Shown here piece by piece: positions 11,620 through 22,164 of a DNA stretch of 31,818 bases. Position 1 is the stretch's first letter, and every line of letters starts with the position of its first letter. The notes under the pieces were generated by a model. The model saw only the letters and a program-made list of their open reading frames with translations. It did not search any database and was not told the DNA's origin. The DNA lies in contig CAJVPP010000466.1 in NCBI GenBank assembly GCA_910592005.1, positions 1 to 31,818 of the forward strand, written 5' to 3'. The position numbers were made by a program, and so were the translations under genes. This DNA comes from Funneliformis mosseae (lineage: Eukaryota; Glomeromycota; Glomeromycetes; Glomerales; Glomeraceae).

Positions 11620-11974
11620 TTTTTTTTATTGTGCATTAAATTACACAGTTACGAGTTTGAATTAAATATTCGTAGGTTTTAAGATAAAGTAGAAAAAAAA
11701 AAAATAAGGCCAGAAGGGCTTGGGCAAATTCCACTATTTGTGTATCAAGTCATATAGCTTCTAAGTTTAGTTAACCAATTAAAACTAAATCGTGTTACAT
11801 AACAAAAAATTTTTTAAGGAACTCAGATACTGCGGAAATGTCTTTATTTCCTTTTTAGAATTTGAGTAACTTCAATGGGTGTTTTTAAAAAAAAAAAAAA
11901 AATTTCCTAGTGATGATGTAGTGCGATAGAGTTTGAAGAGCTCTTTTTTGCCCCTGACGAAAGAAAAAGAAAAT
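11620..11974. promoter_or_regulatory. divergent promoter between Tra2-like and Rxt2-like genes
   Basis: A 355-bp shared upstream region with A/T homopolymers at 11691-11705 and 11887-11902. No sharp TATA box or known binding site is recognised. Sharing may couple expression of a splicing factor and a chromatin subunit; that is inference. Confidence 0.45.
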
Positions 11975-14413
11975 ATGAAAGAAATTCCTTCTCCTCTACA
12001 GCATAATGGACCTACATCAGCGCCAGCTCCTGCACCTTCAGGTCGCAGGCAGTCAATTATCGCTCCTCAGCAGCCAACGATCATCACTCAGGGAAATTTG
12101 CAACCAATGAATATGCAACTAAGTATGCGACCAAACTTTCAGACGATGAATCAAACTTCCTTGCAACAGTCTAATATAAACCCTACAGGTTTACAGTCTA
12201 TCCAAAGACAGTCACCAATTGCACCTGGAATGCAACAGGCGGTTCCAGGTATGTTACAAGAGTCACAACAACAACATCTATCACCTGTGAGAGGATTACA
12301 ATATCCTACATCGCGGCAGTCAGCGCCGTCAGTGGGAACGACAGTCTCAAATGTTTCTCCTAGATTACCTCGCCAACTGCCTACGCTGAAGCAATCTACT
12401 CAAACTCCACCTATAATGTCAACAGTAGGAGTTTCAACATTTCAAAATGTACCGGGTCCTCGCCCACCGAGTCGAGTCCCTCAAGGAGTAACTCCAGGAA
12501 TAATACAACCCATGAATGCACCGTCACAATTTTACCCATATAATGTGGATCCAACGAATCTTTATAGATCCGGACCTAATGTAAGACAACCTTCCATGGG
12601 TTCTGGTAGAATGAACTTACCTCCACAACAGCAAACCAGTGTAAATACTTCATCTATCCCACATAATTATCCATCTTTGCATCATACCTCTCAACAATCA
12701 AATCCTTCAATGCTACCACCGCAGAGTCTGCAACCTCACCTATCACCTAGGTTATCGGCTCATAGCGATTTACAATCAACTTCAGCTCGTACAACACGTC
12801 CGCCAATGCCTATACCTGACATAAGACAATCTACTTCTACACCGCACATGTTAACACAAGGTGTACAACAACTATCAATACGTTCCGTTCCAGAGACGAC
12901 TTCAAAGGCGACACAGGGTATTCTACCCGCTGCTTTACGTCCTCCTGAGGGTCAACGTTCTGTACAAGAATCAGGTCCGCAGGCAATGCAGGGCATTCAG
13001 CCTATCTCACACACGTCCGGTCGTACATCCCAGTCCTATCTTCCCGACATGCCTCCGCCAGCGATTACACAAATTCAATCTTCTCAACGTAGCACTCCTA
13101 AATTACTGCCACAAACCTTATCACAACAAGTTACGCATAATTCCCCAATACAACTTTCTCAGCGAATTAGTCAAAAACAAAGTTCTCCGTTAATTTCGCA
13201 AGCGATTGTGAAAACGTCACAAACTTCCCCAAAGCTTCCACATTCATCCACTAAATCATCTCATAGATCGCATAAAGGTGGGCATCATGGTTCACAGAAA
13301 ACCATACAACAATCAAGTCAATTAACGCCAAGTCAACAAAAAGCTGCCGAAAAACAAGTTACAGAAGCAGCTCGTGTACTATATTTGTCTTCGAGGTCTC
13401 GTGATGATTCACAGAGACTTATGAATTCAGATTTTAGTTATCAATATGCTGCAGTTAATAATATTCATATCAATACCAATAATAATCATCATCATGCTCA
13501 TCACCGATCTAGTAAGCCCATACCCGACAGTACTGTATCACGTGATGAGAATATGTCAAGAGAGCAAGAAATAGGATTGGTACCACATAATCGAGGGCAT
13601 AAAATGAAACATAGAGCTGAAGCATTAGATAGTGGTGTCAAATTAAGAGCACCATATGGATACGTTGAGGATAAAGAGGAGGTTGAAATTCCTAATGGCA
13701 CAAGGCGACCCATTATTTACCGAGCAAATAAAGAGGCGACGAACCAAGCAACAGAATTTGAAGGTGATCCTAATGATAACCCATATAAGGATATTAATGT
13801 TGAAGATATTCTTGGACCACTAGAAAAACCCGAAGATGCGGTGCGCAAGCCACATTATCGACGTATACTTAAAAGCAAGCATTTAGAATCATTAGCGAAG
13901 GAATTAATGGAAAGGATTGAGAAGGAACATGAATTTAATAAGAAGATAAGCAGATTAATGATAGTATTCCAAGGGGATGATGTTATGCATCAAGACCTTG
14001 ATTTCCGATTAAATCCTCCACCGGAGACGGTTAGTACACGGGTGTTCAAAGCTGAAGAAGTTGAAGGAGGAAAAAATTTTGGAGTACTCAATGTGGGTTT
14101 ACAAGGGAATGATCGAAGTAAAGGAAAGAGGGCCCAAGAAGCTAAAGATCAAGGTTTAGTAACCTTGAATACAGTGCGTGAACAATTACAGGAGCAACTT
14201 GAACATAGCAATGAGATATTAAGACGATACAATGAGACGAGGGAAAGTGTATTAAAAGCTATAAGACAAAAGAATATGATATATAAAAGATTATGTGAGA
14301 TTGATAAGCAACGTAAGAAGGAAGAAAAGAATAGTGACAAGACTAGCGCGTCACTAAAGAAACATCCACACAAAGAAAAGGAGAAAGAGAAGGAAAAAGA
14401 ACGTGAAGTTTAA
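11975..14413 (+). CDS. rxt2-like: Rxt2-like subunit of the Rpd3L histone deacetylase complex, 812 aa, intronless
   Basis: A single open frame. The first ATG in frame is at 11975; the frame is open upstream to about 11933 but has no ATG there. Residues 1 to about 490 are low-complexity Gln/Pro/Ser/Met sequence, followed by a His/Asn stretch (about 490-515, HHHAHH). The conserved part starts near residue 539 with NRGHKMKHRAEALDSG. It continues at about 602 with NPYKDINVEDILGPLEKPED, then YRRILKSKHLESLAKELMER and a helix ending SRLMIVFQGDD. These match the fungal RXT2 N-terminal domain family. A coiled coil (about 731-780, REQLQEQLEHSNEILRRYNE) and a Lys/Glu tail (KEKEKEKEKE) end the protein. 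Rxt2 is a nuclear subunit of Rpd3L/Sin3 deacetylase. Yeast Rxt2 is about half this length; the extra length is the disordered N-terminus. Confidence 0.75.
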   Translation: MKEIPSPLQHNGPTSAPAPAPSGRRQSIIAPQQPTIITQGNLQPMNMQLSMRPNFQTMNQTSLQQSNINPTGLQSIQRQSPIAPGMQQAVPGMLQESQQQHLSPVRGLQYPTSRQSAPSVGTTVSNVSPRLPRQLPTLKQSTQTPPIMSTVGVSTFQNVPGPRPPSRVPQGVTPGIIQPMNAPSQFYPYNVDPTNLYRSGPNVRQPSMGSGRMNLPPQQQTSVNTSSIPHNYPSLHHTSQQSNPSMLPPQSLQPHLSPRLSAHSDLQSTSARTTRPPMPIPDIRQSTSTPHMLTQGVQQLSIRSVPETTSKATQGILPAALRPPEGQRSVQESGPQAMQGIQPISHTSGRTSQSYLPDMPPPAITQIQSSQRSTPKLLPQTLSQQVTHNSPIQLSQRISQKQSSPLISQAIVKTSQTSPKLPHSSTKSSHRSHKGGHHGSQKTIQQSSQLTPSQQKAAEKQVTEAARVLYLSSRSRDDSQRLMNSDFSYQYAAVNNIHINTNNNHHHAHHRSSKPIPDSTVSRDENMSREQEIGLVPHNRGHKMKHRAEALDSGVKLRAPYGYVEDKEEVEIPNGTRRPIIYRANKEATNQATEFEGDPNDNPYKDINVEDILGPLEKPEDAVRKPHYRRILKSKHLESLAKELMERIEKEHEFNKKISRLMIVFQGDDVMHQDLDFRLNPPPETVSTRVFKAEEVEGGKNFGVLNVGLQGNDRSKGKRAQEAKDQGLVTLNTVREQLQEQLEHSNEILRRYNETRESVLKAIRQKNMIYKRLCEIDKQRKKEEKNSDKTSASLKKHPHKEKEKEKEKEREV

Positions 14414-14912
14414 AAAAAAGGTTATATATATATATTACTTACGTGTAAGTAAAATTGATTAGTAATCAATTTTTAAAAAAAATAGAAAAATTAGTAGTTA
14501 AATGTAAATTAATATTAGAATTGTTTTTATATAATCAAGTTTAATTATGTATATACATATGTGTGGGAGGTATACATGCACCCGTAAAACATGATGTTTA
14601 CGCGTTTTGCAATCAATCATGTTAATCGTTTTGCAACCAAAATTGTTATAAATAAAACGGCTTTTCGAAACCTTCTTTCTGTAACATACTAAAATCGTAA
14701 AATAATTGTTGTAAGTAAAAATTTATTTTATAAATTCCTTGAAAGAGGAAAATAAGCATTGGTAATTTAATAAATTTTTAAATTTATAAATCAAATGATC
14801 ATGAATTGATCCTATCCCGCCCATTATTATTACTAAAATCATCGTCATCCCTACGGTATTATAATTATCGAGTTAACTTTACTAAATGAAAAATATATAT
14901 CTCTCTCTATAT
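14414..14912. other. convergent intergenic region between Rxt2-like and DPM2 genes
   Basis: A 499-bp spacer with 3' ends from both sides. TTATAAATAAAA near 14646-14657 could be a polyadenylation signal for the plus-strand gene. The motif CGTTTTGCAA occurs twice (about 14602 and 14628). No gene seen. Confidence 0.5.
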
Positions 14913-15286
14913 TTAAGCTTTCTTGACATTTTTCTTTGCACCATTGCTTTTTATCATCACCAAAGCCAGGAAAGTAAATACTACAGTAAGACCAATAAGT
15001 AATAATACAACAGGTATCCTTATGGCATATGATCTATCAGGAAAATATTCATGTAATGGATGTCCCTCATCAACAAATGGCTATACAAAGCAAATAGAGG
15101 ATTTTTTTTTTAAAAAAAAAAAAAATACGTATTTAGATTTAGAATAACTGAAATGTTTATTTAAAATTTTTTTTTAAAAAAAAAAAAATAATAAATTACC
15201 ATAATCAATGCCCATATCGTATAATATAAAAACAATACTACAGAGGTTAAAAGTAATGTTGCACCAACTGCTTTATCACTAAATGC
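14913..15286 (-). CDS. DPM2: Dolichol-phosphate mannose synthase regulatory subunit DPM2 (first exon not located)
   Basis: Two exons are clear on the minus strand: 15286-15200 (29 codons) and 15080-14913 (55 codons plus TAA), joined in phase 0 across a GT-AG intron with homopolymers. The product has DKAVGATLLL at the start, a first membrane helix through LYYTIWALIMPFVDEGHPLH, then YFPDRSYAIRIPV, a second membrane helix, and a lysine-rich end (KSNGAKKNVKKA). This is the DPM2 pattern: two transmembrane segments, the F-V/I-D motif between them, cytosolic basic tail. DPM2 stabilises DPM1/DPM3 in the ER membrane for Dol-P-Man synthesis and also supports GPI-GlcNAc transferase. The 84 codons found nearly equal the full family length, so exon 1 should be only a few codons. 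Candidates upstream are ATG at 15945 (3 codons, donor GTAATC, 650-nt intron) or ATG at 15488 (weak donor); neither is proven. Confidence 0.87.
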
Positions 15287-16087
15287 CTGAATCAAGAATT
15301 AATTAAATCGAATTCAATTAATAAAAAAAAAATGAATTAAACATTTAAAAACGAATTTTTTTTTTTTCCAATTAAAAATAATTACAAACCATTTATTATA
15401 ATAAAAAAAAAAAAAAAAGATTATGAAATATAAAAATTTATAATTGACTTTTTTGATCATTTAGAAAAACCTAAACTTTCCGAACCATGTACAAAATTGA
15501 TCTAACCGAAGTAATATAACTAAAGTTGATCTTGACCTTTTTGATCTAAATGAAAATTCCTTTTTTCAAAAATTACTTTCTTCTCGTATGGAAAAATCTA
15601 TTGTGTAGATACGATCGATAATCACATAAAATAATTATTTCTGGTTACTGAAACGATAAAATCAAACGCATTGAAATTTCATAGCACAAATTTTTATCTT
15701 TAACGGAAATAAATTGATTTTGTTTATTATGATTTATATAGTTGATCAAACATTCTAGATGGACAATAAAAAAATCTAGGGAAAAAAATAGTTCGGATAA
15801 AATAAAAAATTTTTAATGATAAACTTGTATTATTGATTTTTTTTTTTCTTCTTTTTTTTTTTTTATAATTTGGATCCTTTGAAATAATATATATATATAT
15901 ATATATATAATTTTTTTTTTTTTTCAACTTGATTACTTCTTGCATCAACTGTAAATTATAAAATTACATTTGAAGACGATGAAACAATTTCAAAGGAAAT
16001 ACTAATTCACACGATTACGTTTCATTTTATATCTTTTTTATAAAAAAAAAAATTAATGGTGGATTTCTATATATTGATTCGATAAAA
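15287..16087. other. intergenic region, DPM2 upstream and EB1 3' end
   Basis: It holds the missing first exon and promoter of DPM2 and the 3' end of EB1, both on the minus strand. Simple sequence is abundant, including a (TA)n run at about 15887-15909 next to T and A runs. The minus-strand open frame at 15948-15727 is low-complexity Lys/Tyr/Ile and not a gene, though its start codon is one candidate for DPM2 exon 1. Confidence 0.5.
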
Positions 16088-17301
16088 TTAAAATGTATCA
16101 TCTTCATATACTTCTGCTTCAGCTGCTCCTTCGGGTGGAACTTCAAATCCATCCTAAAAAAATAAAGGTAAATAGTTATTAAAAAAGAAAACAACTTAAA
16201 TATTTAACAAAAAAAAAAAGATTAATCTTAAAGCGTACTTCTGTGCTATAAAGAATGGCTTGAACTTCTTTCAATAATTGGTTATCAGGTTCGACATCGA
16301 GTTGCTGTTGAACCAGGATTTCGATATCTCTAAGTTTTCCAAAGTAAAAATCGCGTTCCTTTTCGAGACCATCTACGGTAACTTTGAGTTCATCTACTTG
16401 TTTGTTTAATTCGATCATCATTGAAGCTGATTGATTGGATTCATGTAACGATGAAGATGCCATTCGTCCTATAAAATGAACAAGATTAGATCACTTAGTG
16501 AAAATTATTTAAAAAAAAAAAAGAATTTATTTTTAAAAAAAGGTCATTCACCCGCTGTGCTAGCGGCAGTGGTCCTTTTTGCCATGGTCTTAGTGGCGCC
16601 ACCACCGGATACTGATTTTACAGCGCCTACTTGACCACCACCACGCCTTGCTACGGCGTCATAAGGTCCGCCAGGATAATATGTATCCCAATATTTCTTC
16701 ATCCATTGTAAGAATTCAAGATTATCTTGAAATTTACATTTAACAAGTCGTTCGACGGGAATCATCTATTTTAAATCAGATGTACAAGTTAGTTAAAAGA
16801 TCCCAAAAATTATTAAAAAGAACACATAAAAAGTTAAACCTCGATTTATTCTGTTTACCTTATCAATTTTGTGTTTGTCAAAAGCTGTCTGCAACACTTT
16901 GAAATTAGCGACGTACTCATATTCATGTCTCGCATTAAACTTAACTTTTTGCATTTGAACATCCCCTAAATATAAAATTTTAGTTATAAGTCTTCAAATC
17001 GATGATATAAACCAAGTTTTTAAAAAGAACACAAAGCTTATCATATTTACCGAATACGGAGTCGATTATTTGACAATGAGCGGCGCCTAATTTCGATAGT
17101 TATTTAAAAGCGTTAACAAAGTATTTGAACAAATGAGTCGTAATATATGACTCTTAACGTTTATTAGATGTTAACTGTCAAAGACAACTAGCTGAGAAAA
17201 TAGTTTTACTTACCCGTTCCACATTGTTCAACCTTTGTATAGTTGATTTGCAACAGGTCGTTCATCCACGCGATTAGTTCTGTTCTTGATTCGCTACTCA
17301 T
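16088..17301 (-). CDS. EB1 (MAPRE/Bim1 family): EB1/Bim1/Mal3-type microtubule plus-end tracking protein, six exons, 246 aa
   Basis: Exons (minus) 17301-17214, 17086-17051, 16965-16859, 16765-16552, 16468-16239 and 16153-16088; phases close. Residues 1-105 are an EB-type calponin-homology domain: [17 protein letters not shown], then [20 protein letters not shown], then [20 protein letters not shown] and [21 protein letters not shown] basic Ser/Thr/Gly/Ala linker (106-150) is followed by the EBH coiled coil (about 165-225) with the diagnostic [15 protein letters not shown]. The acidic tail ends YEDDTF. EB1 proteins bind the GTP cap at growing microtubule ends and recruit partners through the EBH pocket. 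Length is typical of the family. The end DDTF replaces the usual EEY/F that CAP-Gly domains read. Confidence 0.95.
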
Positions 17302-18470
17302 GGTGATATAATGTTATTATCAAGTTCTTCGATGATCTCGAGAATGTAAAAGAGGAAAAGAAGAGGAAAAAAAAATTTTATTCCCTCAAAGAAACTAAAC
17401 GGCTGAGATGATTTATGGTGGTTGGGGAGCTGAAAGAACTTCTATGTTTGTGTCACAAAAAAAAATTTCAAGACAATATCAAGTAACTAATAGACTTTAA
17501 TTACTTTCTTAGGAAAAGATCAGTAATTTTCTATGCCGGCAACTTTCTCAAATGTCAGCAAAATCTTTTGTTTATATATAGTAAAATTGTGATGTTACAT
17601 TTTATAATGCTGAGCAAAGTTATCAAGAAGTTCATTACAAGTTTTGAAATTTTTTTTTAATGTAATCGTAAACCAATAACGAGACATTTGTCTCCATGGA
17701 TTTGGGTTATTTGAAAACACAAACCAGGAAATGCAAAAGTTAACAAGCAGCTTGTTAATTGCATTGTACTAATTCGTTAGACATTGCAGAAGCAAAAATG
17801 AAAACACTGGTTCCACGCGAAATCAATGCAGCAAGCAAATGTATATTTGTCAAAAAATTGTACGCTTTGTTGATGATCTTGTAATCCATAATTGTTGAAT
17901 GCAATACGTCAATCAGCAAAAAATAATCTAAGGTTTTTAATTTAATTAATGCATGACTCTTTTTTTTTTTATAAAAAAAAAAAAAAAAAATTATTAACAA
18001 ATAAAAAACAAAAAGTTCTTATTAAATATATTTTCGCTTAGGCAATTGTCTGTACATACATTGATGTAACCTCACGTCTAATCAAGTTTATGTGTCACAT
18101 GATCAGTTTTTAAAATTGTATCATGTGATTGCTGAAAAGCCAAACTTTTAAAAATCTCGTAGATTATCTTTTTTGCTAAATATAACCGATTGATTTTTTA
18201 TTCAACAAAATAAATTTGCAAAATCCAAAGGAAAAAAGATGTGAATTAACATGCATCAATTATTTTCCTTGCTTTTCGGAAAAAAAAAAAAAAAAAAAAT
18301 GTTTTTAAACATACTTATTTTATTTACTTATCTATCTCGTCCGTTTAAATGTTTGTTTGTTTGTTATAAACCCGAATGTCCAAAGACCCCAAATGTTTCC
18401 GATTATAATACAAAGTGAAATACAATAAAAGATACAATTATAGTAGTACTCTTACATAGTATAATAGATT
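17302..18470. other. 1.17 kb intergenic region, EB1 promoter and kinase 3' end
   Basis: EB1 upstream sequence adjoins 17301. The minus-strand open frame at 18000-17755 starts in homopolymer and has no recognisable domain, so I treat it as chance. An inverted pair TCACATGAT (18095-18103) and ATCATGTGA (18120-18128) lies mid-region. No other gene seen. Confidence 0.5.
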
Positions 18471-21400
18471 CTATTCATATTGGGATGACGAATAAGTAGA
18501 ACTAACAGAACCGCCTCCTTTACCGCCTACAATTTTTGCCCCTAATGTGGCAAATAGTCCAGGAGAGCTAGAAAGCTTTTTATCTTTCTTTTCTCCACCT
18601 ATACCTCCAACCAAATTGGTTCGTTTTAATTCTGATGACGATTCTTTAATTGCACCATCATATGAATTAGCACTACTTGATATCGAATCAAAGATAAATG
18701 ATCTCTTTTTTGTTATGTTTTTTGTTTTTTCTTTGTTACCTTCTATATCACCAGAATTACTTCTTTGTCGACGCTGTATTCGTGGTCGTAATTTTAACGA
18801 TGCTTGCGTTGACTGTTGAGTTGGCAATGTTGATGTTCCACTTAGATTTTCATGGTTGGAACTGAAAATTCCATATCGCTTTGTAGGAGAAACTGTATGT
18901 GATTTCACAGCGGCTTTCAAATTAGAAAAGAAACTGTTACTTGTTGAAGTTGGTGATGAATCTGGTGAATCTAAATGATCTTGCGACGAACTATTCACTG
19001 CTACATTCAGAAATTGAAATTCGGGAATTACTGGTGATTTAAATGAATCATTTATCATCGAACTGTAATAAAATCATGTCATGTAAAATTTGACGTTAAA
19101 AAAAGAATTAACTAATAATGCTACTATACATTCTAAATACTATGAAAATAATTACTTTACCTAAAGTTATCATCATCAAGGGGGGAATTATGAGATGATA
19201 TTCCATTTTCTTGACATATTTGTTGCCAAGTTTTTAAATGTTGCCCATAAACTTTATTCACATATGATGGTGTTTCCTTTTCATCTTCCAAAGGTGTGGG
19301 CATATTATTTGTGCTGTTAGTAGAAAATCCACTATCATTCCTTGAATGATCTTGACTTGAAGCAACAGATGGTTCCTTATGATGTTGAAAAGTTAAAGAC
19401 ATGGGTGACATTTCTTCACGTGTAGCTGATGTTGAAGAATATCGTCTATGGATTTTCATGAAATCTCTTGATCTACTACTACAAGATCTCCTTAAAACAG
19501 AAGACGAATCGTCGACAGTGCCAAAAAACTTCATAACATCATCCGGCAGTTTATATCCTCGTAAATCAACAGTTTTAGGTGAAATACAACCAACTTGTGA
19601 CGGATCGAACCCTCGATTCATCTCTTCAATATCTTTTATCATTCGATCAATTTCACTCGTCGTGTTAGATCGATTTCTTTTATGAACATGTGGGAATTGA
19701 AATGATTTGCTTGGATTCGATTGATGTCTTGGAGAAAAATCTGTATCATTCTTACAATTGTAAAGTTGTTCTCCGCGATGTCTATTAAACATTATGGGAA
19801 TTGGTTTAGAGTTTTCTATCAAATGTCCTTCCGAAAATTGTTCATGAGGCCCAATTATTGATAAAAGCTCACTTTTTTCCTCTATTATTGTTTCATGTTC
19901 CCTTGCTTGACGACCCTTAACTATACTTTGTTCTATAGATTCAATTCTTTCTCCAAAGCTATCATGAGGTGCTTTATCAGAACTAAATGGACTAATAGCT
20001 TTAATTGTAGGAAGTACAAAATCTTTTTGTCTAATGTTATTCGCTGCTTCAATATCCAAAAGTGGCAATTGCGATACTGGTCCATTATTATCATTGTTTT
20101 GTCCATCTGTTGCTTTAGTCCACGAATAACGAGTATTGTTCTTTTTATCTCCTGGAATTAAATGTCCACCTCTTCTAAATAAAAAATTGTCATTTTTCTT
20201 CTTTTTCTCTATTCCCCTGTTTAATCTTATTTCTTCTGGTTCATCGGCAAATACTAAATTACTCTCAGCAAAATATGGATGCTTAAGAGAATCTAATGCA
20301 GTGAGACGCTGCCTTGGATCATAACGCAAAAGATGTGAAAGAAATTCAAGAAAATAAGGTGGAGTTGACTGAGTGAACCTACTTGACAATGGTTGGGGCT
20401 GGTTCTAATAATTGAAAGCATGTTATTAAATTGAGTTGAATTTATTTTCATGAGACAGAGATTTATGAAGGAATCTTGTATCGTAAAATATTAGTACATC
20501 AACTAAGCGTGTATAATAAAGTTCAATAAAAATTATTTGTTTTTTTTACCTGTGGGAAAGAAAATCCCATCGTCTTTGCTAGTTTAACACCTTCCTTCCA
20601 TTCTCCTCCACCAACCCCACCAACTTGCATAGCAAGTTCCGATTTAACGTTCGGACTCCCTAATACTTCAGAAATTTTGAACAGTTGATCTATTTCACTT
20701 TGTCCAGGAAATAAAGGTTTTAAAGTACACAATTCTGCTAATATGGTTCCGACCGCCCATAAATCTATTGGTGAAGAATAATAATTTGAACGTAAAAGTA
20801 CTTCCGGCGCACGATACCTAAAAGTAAGGTTAAATTAAACATTCTATATATAAATAACAATTGAAATTTCGTATTCTTACCATCTTGTACTAACGTAATC
20901 TGTATAAGGAGATTTCGATTTTATCTCTCTTGCTAAACCAAAGTCTCCAAGTTTTACTATATACTCAAAGCCTTCATCTATTTGACTTAATCCCTGGGAA
21001 ATTTTTATATTGTCCGTCAAAGTATTTTTAAAACATGGAGTATTAGAAGGAATTGTTGAATAATTTTCCTGTATTTCACAATTATAGTCACATTCACACG
21101 TTATTTTTTTTCGAGTTGAGATAAGAATATTTTCCGGCTTCATATCACGATGAAAAATTCCGTGTGAATGAATATGATAAAGTCCTTCAAGTATTTGGAA
21201 TCTATAATAATTATTGAAATGAGAGAAGATAATAAGTTATGTACTTATATTTTAAAAAAAAAAAAAAAAAAAAATAAGATTTTACGAAATGACTTTACGT
21301 GATAGATTGTACAATTTTTTCATTCAACAATTTTCCTTTCCTATCTTTTATTAATTGATAAAGATTACCTTCCATATACTCAAAAACAAAATATAACTCT

Positions 21401-22164
21401 CGCGTTTGAGGTATAAGAAAAGCCTCTAGTAAAGAAATGATATTTGGTTTTGACGGTAAAACTCTTAGAGCCTTTATTTATCCAATTTCCAATCATTATT
21501 ATTATTACAATTAACAAAATTATGTTAAAAACTCGTGCGTGATATGAATCTAAAAATAATTACGAAAACGAAAATGACTATAGAAATTAGATCAAAATAT
21601 ATATATATATATCTTCCAATTAATACCTTAAACTCACGAAGCTCACAAACTTTATCCCATGAAGAAAATTTCTTCTTCATTCTTTTGATGGCCACCTTTT
21701 ATATTATTTTAAAAAGAGCATGAATGTAATTAGAAATATACTTGGGCGGAATAAAATTGTTTACAATAAATAAATTTATTTCATATTGAATTCTACCCTA
21801 CATAGCTTCTACTATTTATGATTAACTTTCTTGGAAATCAATATTTCATATTCGGCGCGTCTTAAACTCTTCATGAACTTTTTACAAATTGTTAGATTTA
21901 AAAAAAATTAAATAGAAGTCAACTTTATTTTCCATTTTTATTTGTATTACTTTTAATAAAACTTTCCGATAAAATTTTTTCTGCTTTCTTATAAAGACGA
22001 ATACGTATACTTTTCTTAATCCAAATTTCTAAGGAAATCTGGAGATCTAATTGAGTAAACGATATAAAGAAACTTACCACTTGTCCTGTTTGTTTGTGTT
22101 GCGCTTGTATAACTGTGCCAAATGAACCATCTCCTAACTCTTTTCTGATAAGGTAATCATCCAT
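18471..22164 (-). CDS. MAK/ICK/Ime2-family (RCK) protein kinase, seven exons, 917 aa
   Basis: Exons (minus) 22164-22078, 21695-21627, 21471-21299, 21201-20881, 20817-20550, 20404-19161 and 19062-18471; phases close. Kinase domain about residues 4-352: GDGSFGTV (11-18), catalytic Lys in VAIKRM (K33), HRDMKPEN (127-134), DFG (196-198), activation motif TDY (210-212) in [19 protein letters not shown], and a C-lobe ending HPYF. The TDY loop and RxxPE context place it with MAK/ICK/MOK and the fungal Ime2/Crk1/Pit1 kinases, which control meiosis, morphogenesis or ciliary length and are activated by dual phosphorylation of T and Y. About 40 extra residues with C-x-C-x3-C (145-151) sit between subdomains VIb and VII. 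The tail (353-917) is Ser/Thr/Asn-rich, disordered and probably regulatory. Intron 1 (22077-21696, 382 nt) is the longest in the gene. Confidence 0.92.

Noticed and set aside
12861..13193. 110-codon plus-strand frame inside the Rxt2-like gene
   Set aside because: Out-of-frame shadow of the Gln/Pro-rich coding sequence.
15727..15948. 73-codon minus-strand frame
   Set aside because: Low-complexity Lys/Tyr/Ile from T/A runs; only its start codon is of interest as a possible DPM2 exon 1.
17755..18000. 81-codon minus-strand frame
   Set aside because: Starts in homopolymer-rich sequence, has no recognisable domain, and lies between two well-defined genes.
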